A stretch of 64,000 nt of DNA from JAPHSX01 sp041554195 (GTDB taxonomy: Bacteria > Pseudomonadota > Gammaproteobacteria > Thiohalomonadales > Thiohalomonadaceae). Positions within the stretch are counted from its first letter, which is position 1; the number at the start of each line of letters is the position of its first letter. The notes beneath the pieces were generated by a model, which did no database searches, was not told the DNA's origin, and saw nothing but the letters and a program-made list of their open reading frames with translations. The position numbers and the translations under genes were made by a program. Positions 16,864-26,600 of this stretch are shown one piece after another. The stretch spans positions 62,001-126,000 of the forward strand of contig JBFFMJ010000002.1 in assembly GCA_041554195.1 (NCBI GenBank). Direction: 5' to 3'.

Positions 16864-18147
16864 ATGTTTAAACTGCAATTACACTGGCAAATATTGATCG
16901 CTCTGGCTCTGGCGGTTGTCGCAGGACTGCTTACCGGCAAGGATGCCGGACTGTGCGGTATCACCTATTATTCTATCTATGCATTTTTTGGCACGCTATT
17001 TCTCAATGCGCTGAAGATGCTCATCGTTCCTCTGATCGTCTCTTCCATCATTGTCGGTATTGCCGGTATCGGGAGTTCCAATGCGTTGGGACGACTCGGT
17101 GGTAAGACACTGCTCTATTACGCGACCACCAGTCTGTTTGCGATTCTGATAGGCTTGGCCGTGGTTAACGTGATCCAACCCGGTGTCGATGAGCTGGGTC
17201 CGGTTAAGGATCGTATCGGTTTCAGCGCCGATACCTCTTCCTTTGAGGCGAAGGTGGAGGGTAAAGGTGCCGCTGACGTGGTCGATATCTTTGTGCGCAT
17301 GGTACCGACCAACATTGTCTCTGCCGCCGCCAATGGGCAGATGCTCGGTCTGATCTTCTTTAGTCTGCTGTTTGGTTTCTTCATGACGAAAATTCAGGAG
17401 GATTATGCCGAGACACAGTTCAACTTCTGGCAGGGCACCTACGAGACCATGATGCGCATCACCGACTGGGTGATGCTGTTCGCCCCCATCGGTGTCTTTG
17501 CGCTGGTGGCAAAGGTGGTGGCCACCACCGGCTTTGATGCCTTTCAGCCATTGCTCTGGTTCTTCCTCAGCGTGGTGCTGGCACTGGCCGTTCATATGTT
17601 TGTCACCATGCCATTATTGCTGCGCTTTGTGGGGCGCGTGAATCCGCTACGCCACTACCGCGCCATGGTTCCGGCACTACTTACCTCGTTCTCTACCGCC
17701 TCCTCATCGGCGACGCTGCCGATCACCATGGAGTGCGTGGAGAAGAATGCCGGTGTCTCCAACCGCACCAGCTCCTTTGTGCTGCCGCTGGGGGCAACGG
17801 TGAATATGGATGGCACGGCACTTTATGAATGTGTCGCCGCGATGTTTATCGCCCAGGCCTACGGTATCGAACTGGGCTTTGCCACCCAGTTCACCATCGT
17901 GCTGGTAGCCCTGTTGACCTCCATCGGTGTGGCCGGTATCCCGGCGGCCAGCCTCGTTGCCATCTCCATCATTCTTGCCGCAATTGGTCTGCCCGCCGAG
18001 GGCATTGGTCTTATCCTCGCGGTGGATCGTATCCTCGATATGATGCGCACCTCGACCAATGTCTTCTCCGACTCCTGTGGTGCGGTGATCATCGGCAAGT
18101 TGCAGGGCGAGCAGGGGATACTGCAAGAGAATGGCAATTCAAAATAA
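16864..18147 (+). CDS. Dicarboxylate/amino acid:cation symporter (DAACS family)
   Basis: Inner-membrane sodium- or proton-coupled carrier of the GltP/DctA family (427 residues, usual length). Hydrophobic spans run throughout. The Ser-rich re-entrant loop motif is FSTASSSATLPIT (about 277-289), and the cation-site motif NMDGTALYE follows. The substrate (glutamate, aspartate or C4-dicarboxylate) cannot be decided. The 3' end overlaps the yejA start by 17 bases, tying it to the peptide-uptake operon. Confidence 0.92.
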   Translation: MFKLQLHWQILIALALAVVAGLLTGKDAGLCGITYYSIYAFFGTLFLNALKMLIVPLIVSSIIVGIAGIGSSNALGRLGGKTLLYYATTSLFAILIGLAVVNVIQPGVDELGPVKDRIGFSADTSSFEAKVEGKGAADVVDIFVRMVPTNIVSAAANGQMLGLIFFSLLFGFFMTKIQEDYAETQFNFWQGTYETMMRITDWVMLFAPIGVFALVAKVVATTGFDAFQPLLWFFLSVVLALAVHMFVTMPLLLRFVGRVNPLRHYRAMVPALLTSFSTASSSATLPITMECVEKNAGVSNRTSSFVLPLGATVNMDGTALYECVAAMFIAQAYGIELGFATQFTIVLVALLTSIGVAGIPAASLVAISIILAAIGLPAEGIGLILAVDRILDMMRTSTNVFSDSCGAVIIGKLQGEQGILQENGNSK

Positions 18148-19954
18148 GTTGATGCATCGACTACTACTGGCCCTCTCTCTCCTATGCCTTGGCGTAGTGA
18201 GTAGCGTACAGGCCGCCAGCTCGCAGGCGATGGGGTATACCCCCAAATATGCCGACGGTTTTTCCCACTTCGATTACGTTAATCCCGATGCGCCCAAGGG
18301 CGGCGAGCTGGTACTCTCGTCGGTGGGCAGTTTTGATTCCTTCAATCCCTACATCCTCAAGGGTATTAATGCGGAAGGTTTAAGTCTACTGATGTTCGAG
18401 ACCCTGATGGTCTCCAGCATGGATGAGCCCTTTAGCCAGTACGGTCTATTGGCTGAAGATGCAGAGCTGGCTGCGGATAAACTCTCGGTCACTTTCCGTC
18501 TGCGTAAAGAGGCTCGCTTTAATGATGGCTCGCCAGTGCAAGCTGACGATGTGAAGTTCTCCTTTGATACCCTGGTCGGTGAGAAGGGACATCCTCAGTA
18601 CGGATATTATTACGCCGATATTAAACGTGTGGTGGTGGTAGGAGAACGCACGGTGCGTTTTGAGTTTGCGAAGGTGAATCCTGAGTTGCACCTGCTGGCC
18701 GGTCAGATCCCGATCTTTTCACGCCACTGGGTGGGCGATAATGACTTCGATAAATTGGCACTGGCCAAACCGATCACCAGCGGTCCCTACCTCATCGAAA
18801 AATTCGACCTCGGGAAGAATATTACCTACCGTCTTAACCCTAACTACTGGGGAAAGACCCTTAATGTGCGCCGCGGCATGTTCAACTTCGAGCGTGTGAC
18901 CTACAAATATTATCGCGACTTTACCGTGGCGCTGGAGGCCTTTAAGGCCGGTGAGTTTGAGTTTAACCACGAGTACAACTCCAAGAAATGGGCGCGTGAT
19001 TATGGTGGCCCCAAGTTTCGCGACGGGCGCATCAGCAAGCGGCTGTTAAAACACTCAAATAATGCCGGGATGCAAGGCTTTGTTTTTAACCTGCGTCGCC
19101 CGCTATTTAAGGATCAGCGGGTGCGCCGTGCGATCAGCCTGGCACTCGATTTTGAGTGGTCCAATCGTCAGCTTTTTTATAATCAGTATCAGCAGTGTGA
19201 CAGCTATTTTAGCAACAGTGAGCTGGCGGCGAGAGGTATTCCTGAGGGGGATGAGTTGGCCCTGCTGGAGCCATTTCGCGCGCAACTGCCGCCAGAACTT
19301 TTCACCAAAGAATGGCGTCCGGCGACAACGAAGCCGCCATCCTCGCTGCGCAGTAATTTGCGCCAGGCCAAGGCGTTATTGCATGAGGCGGGTTGGGTTT
19401 ATCTTGACGGTGCCCTGCGAAATCATGAGGGTAAAGCTTTTCGTTTTGACGTTGTATTGTCGCAGAAGGGCTTTGAACGCATCCTCGCCCCCTTTGCCCG
19501 CAACCTTGGCAAACTGGGGATCACGGTGGATTACCGTACGGTGGATTCGGCGCTCTACAAGCAGCGCCTCGATGCCTTTGATTTCGATATGGTGGTCGGC
19601 AGTTTTGGACAGTCACAGTCACCCGGCAATGAGTTGATGGGGATGTTCCACTCCTCTTCGGTAGAGCAGAAGGGCACCCGCAATCTGTTTGGGATTAATG
19701 ACCCGGTGGTCGATGCGATGGTCGAAAAGGTGATCTACGCGAAGGACAGGGTGAGCCTGGTAACGGCGGCCCATGCCCTGGACCGGGTGCTGCTGTATGG
19801 TGATTATCTGGTGCCACACTGGTATATCGGCAGCCACCGTGTCGCCTACTGGAGCGGGCGATTCGAGCAGCCGGAAACCCTGCCACTCTATTACGATGCC
19901 ACCAGCTGGGTAGTAATGACCTGGTGGGATAAGCCCGAGGAAGGGAAGAACTAA
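18131..19954 (+). CDS. yejA: Peptide ABC transporter, substrate-binding protein YejA
   Basis: Periplasmic solute-binding protein of family 5 (607 residues). A signal peptide is clear (LLLALSLLCLGVVSSVQAAS, residues about 10-29). The early segment YADGFSHFDYVNPDAPKGGE matches YejA. The start at 18131 overlaps the symporter gene by 17 bases. It is the first gene of yejABEF, which imports peptides, including microcin C in E. coli. Confidence 0.93.
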   Translation: MAIQNKLMHRLLLALSLLCLGVVSSVQAASSQAMGYTPKYADGFSHFDYVNPDAPKGGELVLSSVGSFDSFNPYILKGINAEGLSLLMFETLMVSSMDEPFSQYGLLAEDAELAADKLSVTFRLRKEARFNDGSPVQADDVKFSFDTLVGEKGHPQYGYYYADIKRVVVVGERTVRFEFAKVNPELHLLAGQIPIFSRHWVGDNDFDKLALAKPITSGPYLIEKFDLGKNITYRLNPNYWGKTLNVRRGMFNFERVTYKYYRDFTVALEAFKAGEFEFNHEYNSKKWARDYGGPKFRDGRISKRLLKHSNNAGMQGFVFNLRRPLFKDQRVRRAISLALDFEWSNRQLFYNQYQQCDSYFSNSELAARGIPEGDELALLEPFRAQLPPELFTKEWRPATTKPPSSLRSNLRQAKALLHEAGWVYLDGALRNHEGKAFRFDVVLSQKGFERILAPFARNLGKLGITVDYRTVDSALYKQRLDAFDFDMVVGSFGQSQSPGNELMGMFHSSSVEQKGTRNLFGINDPVVDAMVEKVIYAKDRVSLVTAAHALDRVLLYGDYLVPHWYIGSHRVAYWSGRFEQPETLPLYYDATSWVVMTWWDKPEEGKN

Positions 19955-19956
19955 TC

Positions 19957-21012
19957 ATGGCCGCCTATATACTCAAGCGCCTGCTGTTGATGTTGCCGAC
20001 CCTGCTCGGGGTGTTGTTGATCACCTTTACCGTGATTCAGTTTGTACCGGGTGGCCCGGTCGAGCAACTGGTGGCGCAGATGCAGGGGCAGGGGGCACAT
20101 GGTGAGGCGAGTGCCGGTCTTGAGGGACTCTATCGCGGGGCTAAGGGTTTAGATGAAGAGCGTCTGGAGGAGCTGAAGGCCTATTACGGTTTTGATAAAC
20201 CGGCGTGGCAACGTTTTGTCGAGATGCTCGGTAATTATATAAGCTTTGACCTCGGTGATAGCTTCTTTCAGCACAAGTCGGTGCTGGAGTTGATCGGCGA
20301 CAAACTCCCCGTCTCCATCAGTCTCGGTATGTGGACCTTCTTTTTGACCTATCTCACCTGTATCCCGCTGGGCATAGCCAAGGCGGTGCGTGACGGCACC
20401 CCGTTTGATGTGGTGACCAGTACACTTATCCTGATCGGTTATGCGATACCAGGCTTTGTGCTGGGTATCGCCCTGCTGGTGCTGTTCGGTGGAGGTAGTT
20501 TCTGGGATCTCTTCCCGCTACGCGGCCTCACCTCTGATAACTGGGAGCAGCTCTCGATGTTTGGCAAAATCGCCGACTACCTGTGGCACATGGTGTTGCC
20601 GGTTACCGCGATGGTGGTAGGTAATTTTGCGGTGATGACAATGCTCACTAAAAACAGCTTTATCGAAGAGTTGCGCAAACAGTATGTGTTGACCGCCCGC
20701 GCCAAGGGGCTGGGTGAGAATACCGTGATGTATAAGCATGTGTTTCGCAACGCCATTATCCCGCTGATCACCGGTTTTCCCGGTGCCTTTATCGGGGCCT
20801 TCTTTACCGGCTCTCTGTTGATCGAGACCATCTTCTCACTCGATGGCCTGGGGCTGCTCTCCTACGATGCGGTGATGAAACGCGACTACCCGGTGGTGAT
20901 GGGCTCGCTTTATCTCTTTACCCTGTTGGGCCTGCTGGCCAAGCTGTTGACCGATATCAGTTACGTGCTGGTCGACCCGCGTATCCAGTTCGAATCGATG
21001 GGGGATCGCTAA
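19957..21012 (+). CDS. yejB: Peptide ABC transporter permease YejB
   Basis: Inner-membrane permease (351 residues, DppB/OppB class). The first span ILKRLLLMLPTLLGVLLI and the C-terminal loop (RAKGLGENTVMYKHVFRNA) are typical. It starts 2 bases after the yejA stop and ends sharing a base with the yejE start. Confidence 0.95.
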   Translation: MAAYILKRLLLMLPTLLGVLLITFTVIQFVPGGPVEQLVAQMQGQGAHGEASAGLEGLYRGAKGLDEERLEELKAYYGFDKPAWQRFVEMLGNYISFDLGDSFFQHKSVLELIGDKLPVSISLGMWTFFLTYLTCIPLGIAKAVRDGTPFDVVTSTLILIGYAIPGFVLGIALLVLFGGGSFWDLFPLRGLTSDNWEQLSMFGKIADYLWHMVLPVTAMVVGNFAVMTMLTKNSFIEELRKQYVLTARAKGLGENTVMYKHVFRNAIIPLITGFPGAFIGAFFTGSLLIETIFSLDGLGLLSYDAVMKRDYPVVMGSLYLFTLLGLLAKLLTDISYVLVDPRIQFESMGDR

Positions 21013-22055
21013 TGTCGGCATCGACGAGCGTCGCCTATTCGATGAGTGCCTCGGCGCGTGCCTGGCGGCGTTTTCGTGCCAATAAGCGCGGTTATGTGAG
21101 CCTGTGGATCTTCTCCATCCTCTTTATTCTCAGTCTGTTTGCCGAGGTTTTATCCAACGATAAACCGCTGATCGTTCACTATCAGGGTGAATACTATTTC
21201 CCGCTGTTTAAAACCTATTCCGAGACCGAGTTTGGTGGCGACTTTGTTACCGAGACCGATTACCTCGACCCCTTCATTATGGACCAGATGAACAGTGGCG
21301 ATAACTGGGGCCTCTATCCGCTCAACCCCTACCACTACAACACCATTAACTATTTTGCCGAGTCCCCCAATCCCGCCGCACCATCGGAGCAGAATATCCT
21401 CGGTACCGATGACCGTGGACGTGATGTGATGGCCCGCCTGATCTACGGCTTCCGTCTTTCGGTGTTATTTGCCTTTGCCCTGACGGCGGTCGGTATTGTG
21501 ATTGGTATTATCGCCGGGGCGGTGCAGGGTTACTTCGGCGGACGTATCGACCTCTTTGCCCAGCGCATTATTGAGATCTGGGGTTCGATGCCGGAGCTCT
21601 ATCTGTTGATTATTTTCGCCTCGATCTTCAACCCCAGCGTGACCCTGTTGATCGTGCTGCTATCGCTGTTTGGCTGGATGGGTCTGGCGGACTATGTGCG
21701 GGCTGAATTCCTCAAAGGGCGCAATATGGATTATGTGACGGCGGCACGGGCGCTGGGTCTTTCCAATCGGCGCATTATGTGGCGGCACCTGTTGCCCAAC
21801 TCCATGACCCCGGTGATCACCTTTCTGCCGTTCCGTATCAGTGGTTCGATCCTGGCATTGACCAGTCTCGATTTTCTGGGGCTGGGCGTACCGCCCAGTA
21901 CCCCCAGCATCGGTGAGCTGCTGGCACAGGGTAAGGAAAATATTGAGGCATGGTGGCTCTCACTCACCACCTTTGGTGTACTGGTCGGCACGCTGATGTT
22001 GTTGATCTTCATCGGCGAGGCGCTACGTGAAGCGATGGATACGAGGAGGGGATGA
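21012..22055 (+). CDS. yejE: Peptide ABC transporter permease YejE
   Basis: Second permease (347 residues, DppC/OppC class). A long periplasmic segment follows the first span, as in YejE. The motif LGTDDRGRDVMARLIYG and the docking loop (ARALGLSNRRIMWRHLLPNS) are clear. Start and stop codons overlap both neighbours by 1 to 4 bases. Confidence 0.95.
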   Translation: MSASTSVAYSMSASARAWRRFRANKRGYVSLWIFSILFILSLFAEVLSNDKPLIVHYQGEYYFPLFKTYSETEFGGDFVTETDYLDPFIMDQMNSGDNWGLYPLNPYHYNTINYFAESPNPAAPSEQNILGTDDRGRDVMARLIYGFRLSVLFAFALTAVGIVIGIIAGAVQGYFGGRIDLFAQRIIEIWGSMPELYLLIIFASIFNPSVTLLIVLLSLFGWMGLADYVRAEFLKGRNMDYVTAARALGLSNRRIMWRHLLPNSMTPVITFLPFRISGSILALTSLDFLGLGVPPSTPSIGELLAQGKENIEAWWLSLTTFGVLVGTLMLLIFIGEALREAMDTRRG

Positions 22056-23677
22056 TGAGCACTCAGCCCTTACTTGAGATTAAGGATCTTGCCGTCAGCT
22101 TTGGTCGTCCCGGTGATCGCGTATCGGTGGTGGAGGGGGTTAGTTTCTCCATGCTGCCGGGCGAGAAGCTGGCCCTGGTAGGGGAGTCGGGATCGGGCAA
22201 GTCGGTGACGGCGCTGTCGGTGTTGCAGCTACACGAGCGGGCACAAACCGATTATCCGACAGGTTCGATACGCTTTAACGGCGAGGAGCTGCTGCACAAG
22301 AGTGAAGCGGCGATGCGTGGTGTGCGAGGCCGGGATATCGCGATGATCTTCCAGGAGCCGATGACGGCGCTTAATCCGGTCTACCCCATCGGTGAGCAGT
22401 TGATGGAGCCGCTGCTGGTGCATGAGGCGCTGGATCGCAACACGGCGCGCTCGCGGGTGATCGAGTTGTTAACTCGTGTCGGTATCTCCGAGCCGGAGAG
22501 TCGCTTCGATGCCTTCCCGCACATGCTCTCCGGCGGTCAGCGCCAGCGGGTGATGATTGCGATGGCGCTCGCCTGTCGCCCCAAATTACTGATCGCCGAT
22601 GAACCGACCACCGCCCTCGATGTGACGATACAGAAACAGATCCTCGATCTGCTCGACGAGTTGCAGCGTGAATTCGATATGGCGGTGTTGTTGATCACCC
22701 ACGACCTCAACATGGTGCGCCACTTTGCCGATACCCTCTGCGTGATGGAGAAGGGCAGGCTGGTGGAGCAGGGTGGAGTGGCGAGTGTGTTTGCCGCGCC
22801 ACAACACCCCTATACCCAAAAGTTACTGGCCTCTGAACCTGAGCCGCTGGTCAGCAGTGAAGAGCTTACCGCCTTTGAACAACAACGCCCGTTACTCGAC
22901 GGTAACGACGTACAGTGCATCTTCCCGATTAAGTCGGGTTTTTTCCGTCGCACCATCGGTGAGGTACGGGCGGTGGATGGGGTGGATCTTCATATCCGTC
23001 CCGGGGAGACCCTCGGCATCGTCGGCGAGTCGGGTTCGGGTAAGACCACCCTGGGCATGAGCCTGTTGCGTCTGCAACGGGCACAGGGGGGGATTAATTT
23101 TAATGGCGAGCGTATCGACCTGCTGACGGAGCGCGAGTTGCGACCGCTGCGCAAGGATATGCAGGTGGTATTTCAGGACCCCTTCTCCTCACTCTCACCA
23201 CGGATGACGGTGGAGCAGATCGTCGGTGAGGGGCTGGCGCTGCACTTCCCTGAGTTTAAGCGTGAGGAGCGGCTGGCGCGCATCATTCGCGGACTCGAGG
23301 AGGTGGGACTGGATGCCAGCATGTTGCACCGCTACCCCCATGAGTTCTCCGGCGGTCAGCGTCAGCGCATCGCCATCGCCCGCGTGGTGGTGCTTGAACC
23401 AAAACTGGTGCTGCTCGATGAGCCGACCAGTGCCCTTGATATCTCAGTACAGAAACAGGTGCTGGCCCTGTTGCGCGACCTGCAACTGCGCCACGGCATC
23501 AGTTACCTATTTATCACCCATGACCTGAAGGTGATTCGTTCCGTGGCCCACCGTGTGCTGGTCATGAAAGAGGGGCGGATGGTGGAGCAGGGTGACACCG
23601 AAAAACTCTTTAGCCACCCCGAACACCCCTATACCGAAACTTTGTTACAGGCGGCACTGTTCCGCGAGGAGTCTTAA
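22052..23677 (+). CDS. yejF: Peptide ABC transporter ATPase YejF (two ATPase domains)
   Basis: 541 residues with two fused ABC domains. Each has Walker A (GESGSGKSV and GESGSGKTT), a signature (LSGGQRQRV and FSGGQRQRI) and Walker B (LLIADEPT and LVLLDEPT). It energises YejBE. There are two adjacent ATG codons; the first overlaps the yejE stop. The stop shares a base with the next gene. Confidence 0.95.
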   Translation: MMSTQPLLEIKDLAVSFGRPGDRVSVVEGVSFSMLPGEKLALVGESGSGKSVTALSVLQLHERAQTDYPTGSIRFNGEELLHKSEAAMRGVRGRDIAMIFQEPMTALNPVYPIGEQLMEPLLVHEALDRNTARSRVIELLTRVGISEPESRFDAFPHMLSGGQRQRVMIAMALACRPKLLIADEPTTALDVTIQKQILDLLDELQREFDMAVLLITHDLNMVRHFADTLCVMEKGRLVEQGGVASVFAAPQHPYTQKLLASEPEPLVSSEELTAFEQQRPLLDGNDVQCIFPIKSGFFRRTIGEVRAVDGVDLHIRPGETLGIVGESGSGKTTLGMSLLRLQRAQGGINFNGERIDLLTERELRPLRKDMQVVFQDPFSSLSPRMTVEQIVGEGLALHFPEFKREERLARIIRGLEEVGLDASMLHRYPHEFSGGQRQRIAIARVVVLEPKLVLLDEPTSALDISVQKQVLALLRDLQLRHGISYLFITHDLKVIRSVAHRVLVMKEGRMVEQGDTEKLFSHPEHPYTETLLQAALFREES

Positions 23678-24066
23678 TGGAGTGGTCAAAATATATTCCG
23701 CTGGTGTTGATTGCCCTGTTGACCCTGCTGCAGCTCTATATCCGTTTCTCTGCGCGTTTTATGAAGGGCAAGCCATTGCCGGAGTTGGAGGGTGTCGTAG
23801 ATGATTCGCTGCGTAGCGCCGATAAATTTGTGCTCTATTTCACCAGTGCATATTGTCAGCCCTGCAAGGAGATGGCACCGATGACCGAGCGGCTCTCTGC
23901 CGAGCTGGGTAATCTGGTAAAGCTCGACGCGCTGGAACATGGCGAGCTGGCAACAAAACTCCACGCCCGCGGTGCCCCCGCCTTTGTCTATGTTGAGCAG
24001 GGAAAGATTGCCGGTGTGCATCTGGGCTCACTGACCGAGACACAACTTCGCAAGCATCTGGTATAA
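23677..24066 (+). CDS. Thioredoxin-like protein, membrane-anchored
   Basis: 129 residues. One N-terminal hydrophobic segment (about 7-21) is followed by a thioredoxin fold with active site CQPC (C60, C63) in FTSAYCQPCKEM and the cis-Pro region RGAPAFVYVEQG. It could reduce or oxidise envelope disulfides, or serve the cytoplasmic face, depending on topology. It starts on the last base of yejF and ends 5 bases before the next gene. I cannot name an exact family. Confidence 0.75.
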   Translation: MEWSKYIPLVLIALLTLLQLYIRFSARFMKGKPLPELEGVVDDSLRSADKFVLYFTSAYCQPCKEMAPMTERLSAELGNLVKLDALEHGELATKLHARGAPAFVYVEQGKIAGVHLGSLTETQLRKHLV

Positions 24067-24071
24067 GTGCC

Positions 24072-24797
24072 GTGATTGTCGACTATTCGATTATTGTGCC
24101 CGCCTATAACGAAGAGCAGTGGCTGCCTGCGACGCTGGATGCACTCAAGCTGGCGATGGCAGACAACGCCCTGCGCGGGGAGTTGATCGTGGTTGATAAC
24201 AACTCCAGCGATACCACTGCACAGGTGGCGGAGCAGGCCGGTGCGCGGGTGGTGTTTGAGGCGGTCAATCAGATCTCTCGGGCGCGTAACGCCGGGGCCA
24301 GGGTCGCACAGGGGCGCTACTTTATCTTTGTCGATGCCGATACCCATATCTCGCCTGAGCTGATACAGCAGGCTTTAGATAATCTTGCTGCCGGGTGTTG
24401 CGGCGGTGGCGTGCAGGTGGAGTTTGATCAGCCACTACGCCTGGATGTGCGTATCGGCCTCGCCGCGTGGAATGCGCTTTCGCGTAACCGGCGTTGGGCC
24501 GCTGGCTGCTTTGTCTATGCACGGCGTGAGGGCTTTGAGGCGGTCGGCGGTTTTAGCGAGAAGGTCTATGCCAGCGAGGAGATCTGGTTTTCCCGTGCGC
24601 TACGCCGCTGGGGTAAAACCCAGAAACTGGAGTTCTGTATTATCGATAACCACAGGGCGCTCTCCTCCGGGCGCAAGCTGGAGTGGTTCAGTACCTGGCA
24701 GCAGCTAGGGCTATTGCTGATGTGTCTGTTTATCCCATTTTTTGTACATTATAAAAAATTGTGTGGTTTCTGGTACACACGTCCTGAGGAGAAATGA
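24072..24797 (+). CDS. Family 2 glycosyltransferase
   Basis: 241 residues with a GT-A fold. Visible: nucleotide-sugar segment SIIVPAYNEEQWLP, the VDNNSSDTT motif, DXD-like VDADTHI and the acceptor-side EEIWFSRAL. A C-terminal hydrophobic stretch (about 212-230) suggests membrane attachment. It starts with GTG. Its stop is directly followed by the next ATG. The product is unknown; the family builds lipid-linked or surface glycans. Confidence 0.85.
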   Translation: MIVDYSIIVPAYNEEQWLPATLDALKLAMADNALRGELIVVDNNSSDTTAQVAEQAGARVVFEAVNQISRARNAGARVAQGRYFIFVDADTHISPELIQQALDNLAAGCCGGGVQVEFDQPLRLDVRIGLAAWNALSRNRRWAAGCFVYARREGFEAVGGFSEKVYASEEIWFSRALRRWGKTQKLEFCIIDNHRALSSGRKLEWFSTWQQLGLLLMCLFIPFFVHYKKLCGFWYTRPEEK

Positions 24798-25742
24798 ATG
24801 TCGGCATCGTCATCGAAAAAGGTGATCATCGCCGCCCTGTTGGGCAATACCCTGATATCCATCACCAAGTTTATCGCCGCCGCCATGACCGGCAGCTCGG
24901 CGATGCTCTCGGAGGGGATCCACTCGCTGGTCGATACCGGAAATCAGGTGCTGCTGCTCTATGGCATGAAGCGAGCGAAAAAACCGGCCGATGTGCACTT
25001 CCCCTTTGGTCACGGCAAGGAGATCTATTTCTGGAGTTTTGTCGTGGCGATCCTAATATTTGCCGTGGGTTCGGGGGTTTCGATCTACGAGGGGATTCAT
25101 AGCCTCTCTGATCCGCAGCCGGTGGAGAGTCCGTGGATCAGTTATATCGTGCTCGGTCTTGCACTGCTGTTCGAGGGCGGAGCCTGGTTCTTTGCCTTTA
25201 AGGAGTTTACCCGCGCCAAGGGCAAGTGGGGCTATATTGAAGCGGTACAGCGCGGCAAAGACCCCTCAATGTTCGTGGTGCTGTTTGAGGATTCGGCGGC
25301 GATGCTCGGCCTGCTGGTCGCCTTTACAGGTATTTTGTTAAGTCAGTTGACCGGCATCCTTATCTTTGATGGTCTCGCCTCAATTGTGATCGGTTTCATC
25401 CTCGGCGGCACCGCGATCTGGCTGGCCTATGAAACCAAGGGGCTGCTCATCGGTGAGAGCGCCAACACTCAGGTGGTGGAAGGGATTCGAGGCATCATCG
25501 GTGATTGTGATGGCGTTGAACATGTTAATGAGGTGCTGACCATGCACATGGGACCGGACTTTATCCTCGCCAATATTAGCGCCGATTTTAACGATGCGGT
25601 GAGTGCCGATCAGGTGGAACAGAATATTGCCGATATGAACCGTCGTATTAAACAGCTCTACCCGCAGATTAAACGCGTCTTTATCGAGGCGGAGAAGCGG
25701 GCCAACCATCAGACTGTCGTAGCGCAGGAGAGTAAAGCATGA
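24798..25742 (+). CDS. Cation diffusion facilitator family metal transporter
   Basis: 314 residues with about six membrane spans. The transport-site motif HSLVDTGNQ (H42, D46) lies in the second span region, with an acidic EDSAAMLG in the fifth. A soluble metal-binding C-terminal domain follows (about 215-300). The family exports Zn, Fe, Mn or Cd in exchange for protons. The metal here is not predictable. It overlaps the following gene by 4 bases. Confidence 0.88.
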   Translation: MSASSSKKVIIAALLGNTLISITKFIAAAMTGSSAMLSEGIHSLVDTGNQVLLLYGMKRAKKPADVHFPFGHGKEIYFWSFVVAILIFAVGSGVSIYEGIHSLSDPQPVESPWISYIVLGLALLFEGGAWFFAFKEFTRAKGKWGYIEAVQRGKDPSMFVVLFEDSAAMLGLLVAFTGILLSQLTGILIFDGLASIVIGFILGGTAIWLAYETKGLLIGESANTQVVEGIRGIIGDCDGVEHVNEVLTMHMGPDFILANISADFNDAVSADQVEQNIADMNRRIKQLYPQIKRVFIEAEKRANHQTVVAQESKA

Positions 25743-26593
25743 GTATTCCGCTGGTTATCTATCATGGAAATTGTCTTGATGGATTCGGTGCCGCCTATGC
25801 GGCGCAACGTCACTTTCTGTCTCAGGATATTGAGGTGGAATTTTATGCCGCCTCCCACGGTGAAGAGATGCCCGACTGTGCCGGACGTGAAGTCTACGTG
25901 GTCGACTTCTCCTTCAAGCGTCCGCTGATGAAACAGCTGTGTGACGCTGCAGAAAAGGTCACGGTACTGGATCACCACATCAGTGCCCAGGAGGATCTCG
26001 ACGGTCTTGAGGCTGAGCACGATAACCTCACCGTGGTATTTGATATGTCGCGTTCCGGTGCGGTGATCACCTGGGAGTATTTTCATCAGCAACCGGTGCC
26101 GCAACTGTTATTGCATGTGCAGGATCAGGATTTGTGGAACTTTACTCTCGATGGCACCAGGGATATCAACTCAGCATTAATGTCCTATCCCTTTGGTTTT
26201 GAGCTGTGGCATGAGCTCGTCACCTCACCTGAGCGTTTCGATACCCTGCTCAGTGAGGGCAAGGCAATTAACCGTTTCCGTCAGGAGATGATCGATAATT
26301 ATAAGGAACGTGCGGTGATGGGACGCATCGCCGGTTTTGATGTGCCCATCGTGAACTGTCCGCGCGCCATTATCAGTGAACTGGTGGGGGAACTCTCCGA
26401 GGGGCACCCCTTTGCCGCCGGTTATCAGGACAAGGGCGAGAAGCGCAGCTGGTCGCTACGCTCCAGCCGTAACGGCGGTGAGGATGTGGCAAAGATCGCC
26501 GCACTGTTTGGCGGCGGTGGCCATAAAAATGCCGCCGGTTTCGGCTCGATGATCCCCGCCTCGCTGTTGCAGCTGGAGCCCGGCGAGGAGTAA
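25739..26593 (+). CDS. DHH-family phosphoesterase
   Basis: 284 residues. DHH motifs are visible: D14 in NCLDGFGAAY, D56 in VVDFS and the name motif DHH at 78-80. The DHHA1-type C-terminal glycine motif is GGGGHKNAAGF. Known members cleave nanoRNA, c-di-AMP, pyrophosphate or single-stranded DNA. This one is short, like oligoribonuclease/NrnA-type proteins. It is translationally coupled to the CDF gene upstream and lies 7 bases before a Mut7-C gene. Confidence 0.82.
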   Translation: MSIPLVIYHGNCLDGFGAAYAAQRHFLSQDIEVEFYAASHGEEMPDCAGREVYVVDFSFKRPLMKQLCDAAEKVTVLDHHISAQEDLDGLEAEHDNLTVVFDMSRSGAVITWEYFHQQPVPQLLLHVQDQDLWNFTLDGTRDINSALMSYPFGFELWHELVTSPERFDTLLSEGKAINRFRQEMIDNYKERAVMGRIAGFDVPIVNCPRAIISELVGELSEGHPFAAGYQDKGEKRSWSLRSSRNGGEDVAKIAALFGGGGHKNAAGFGSMIPASLLQLEPGEE

Positions 26594-26600
26594 GGCGTTT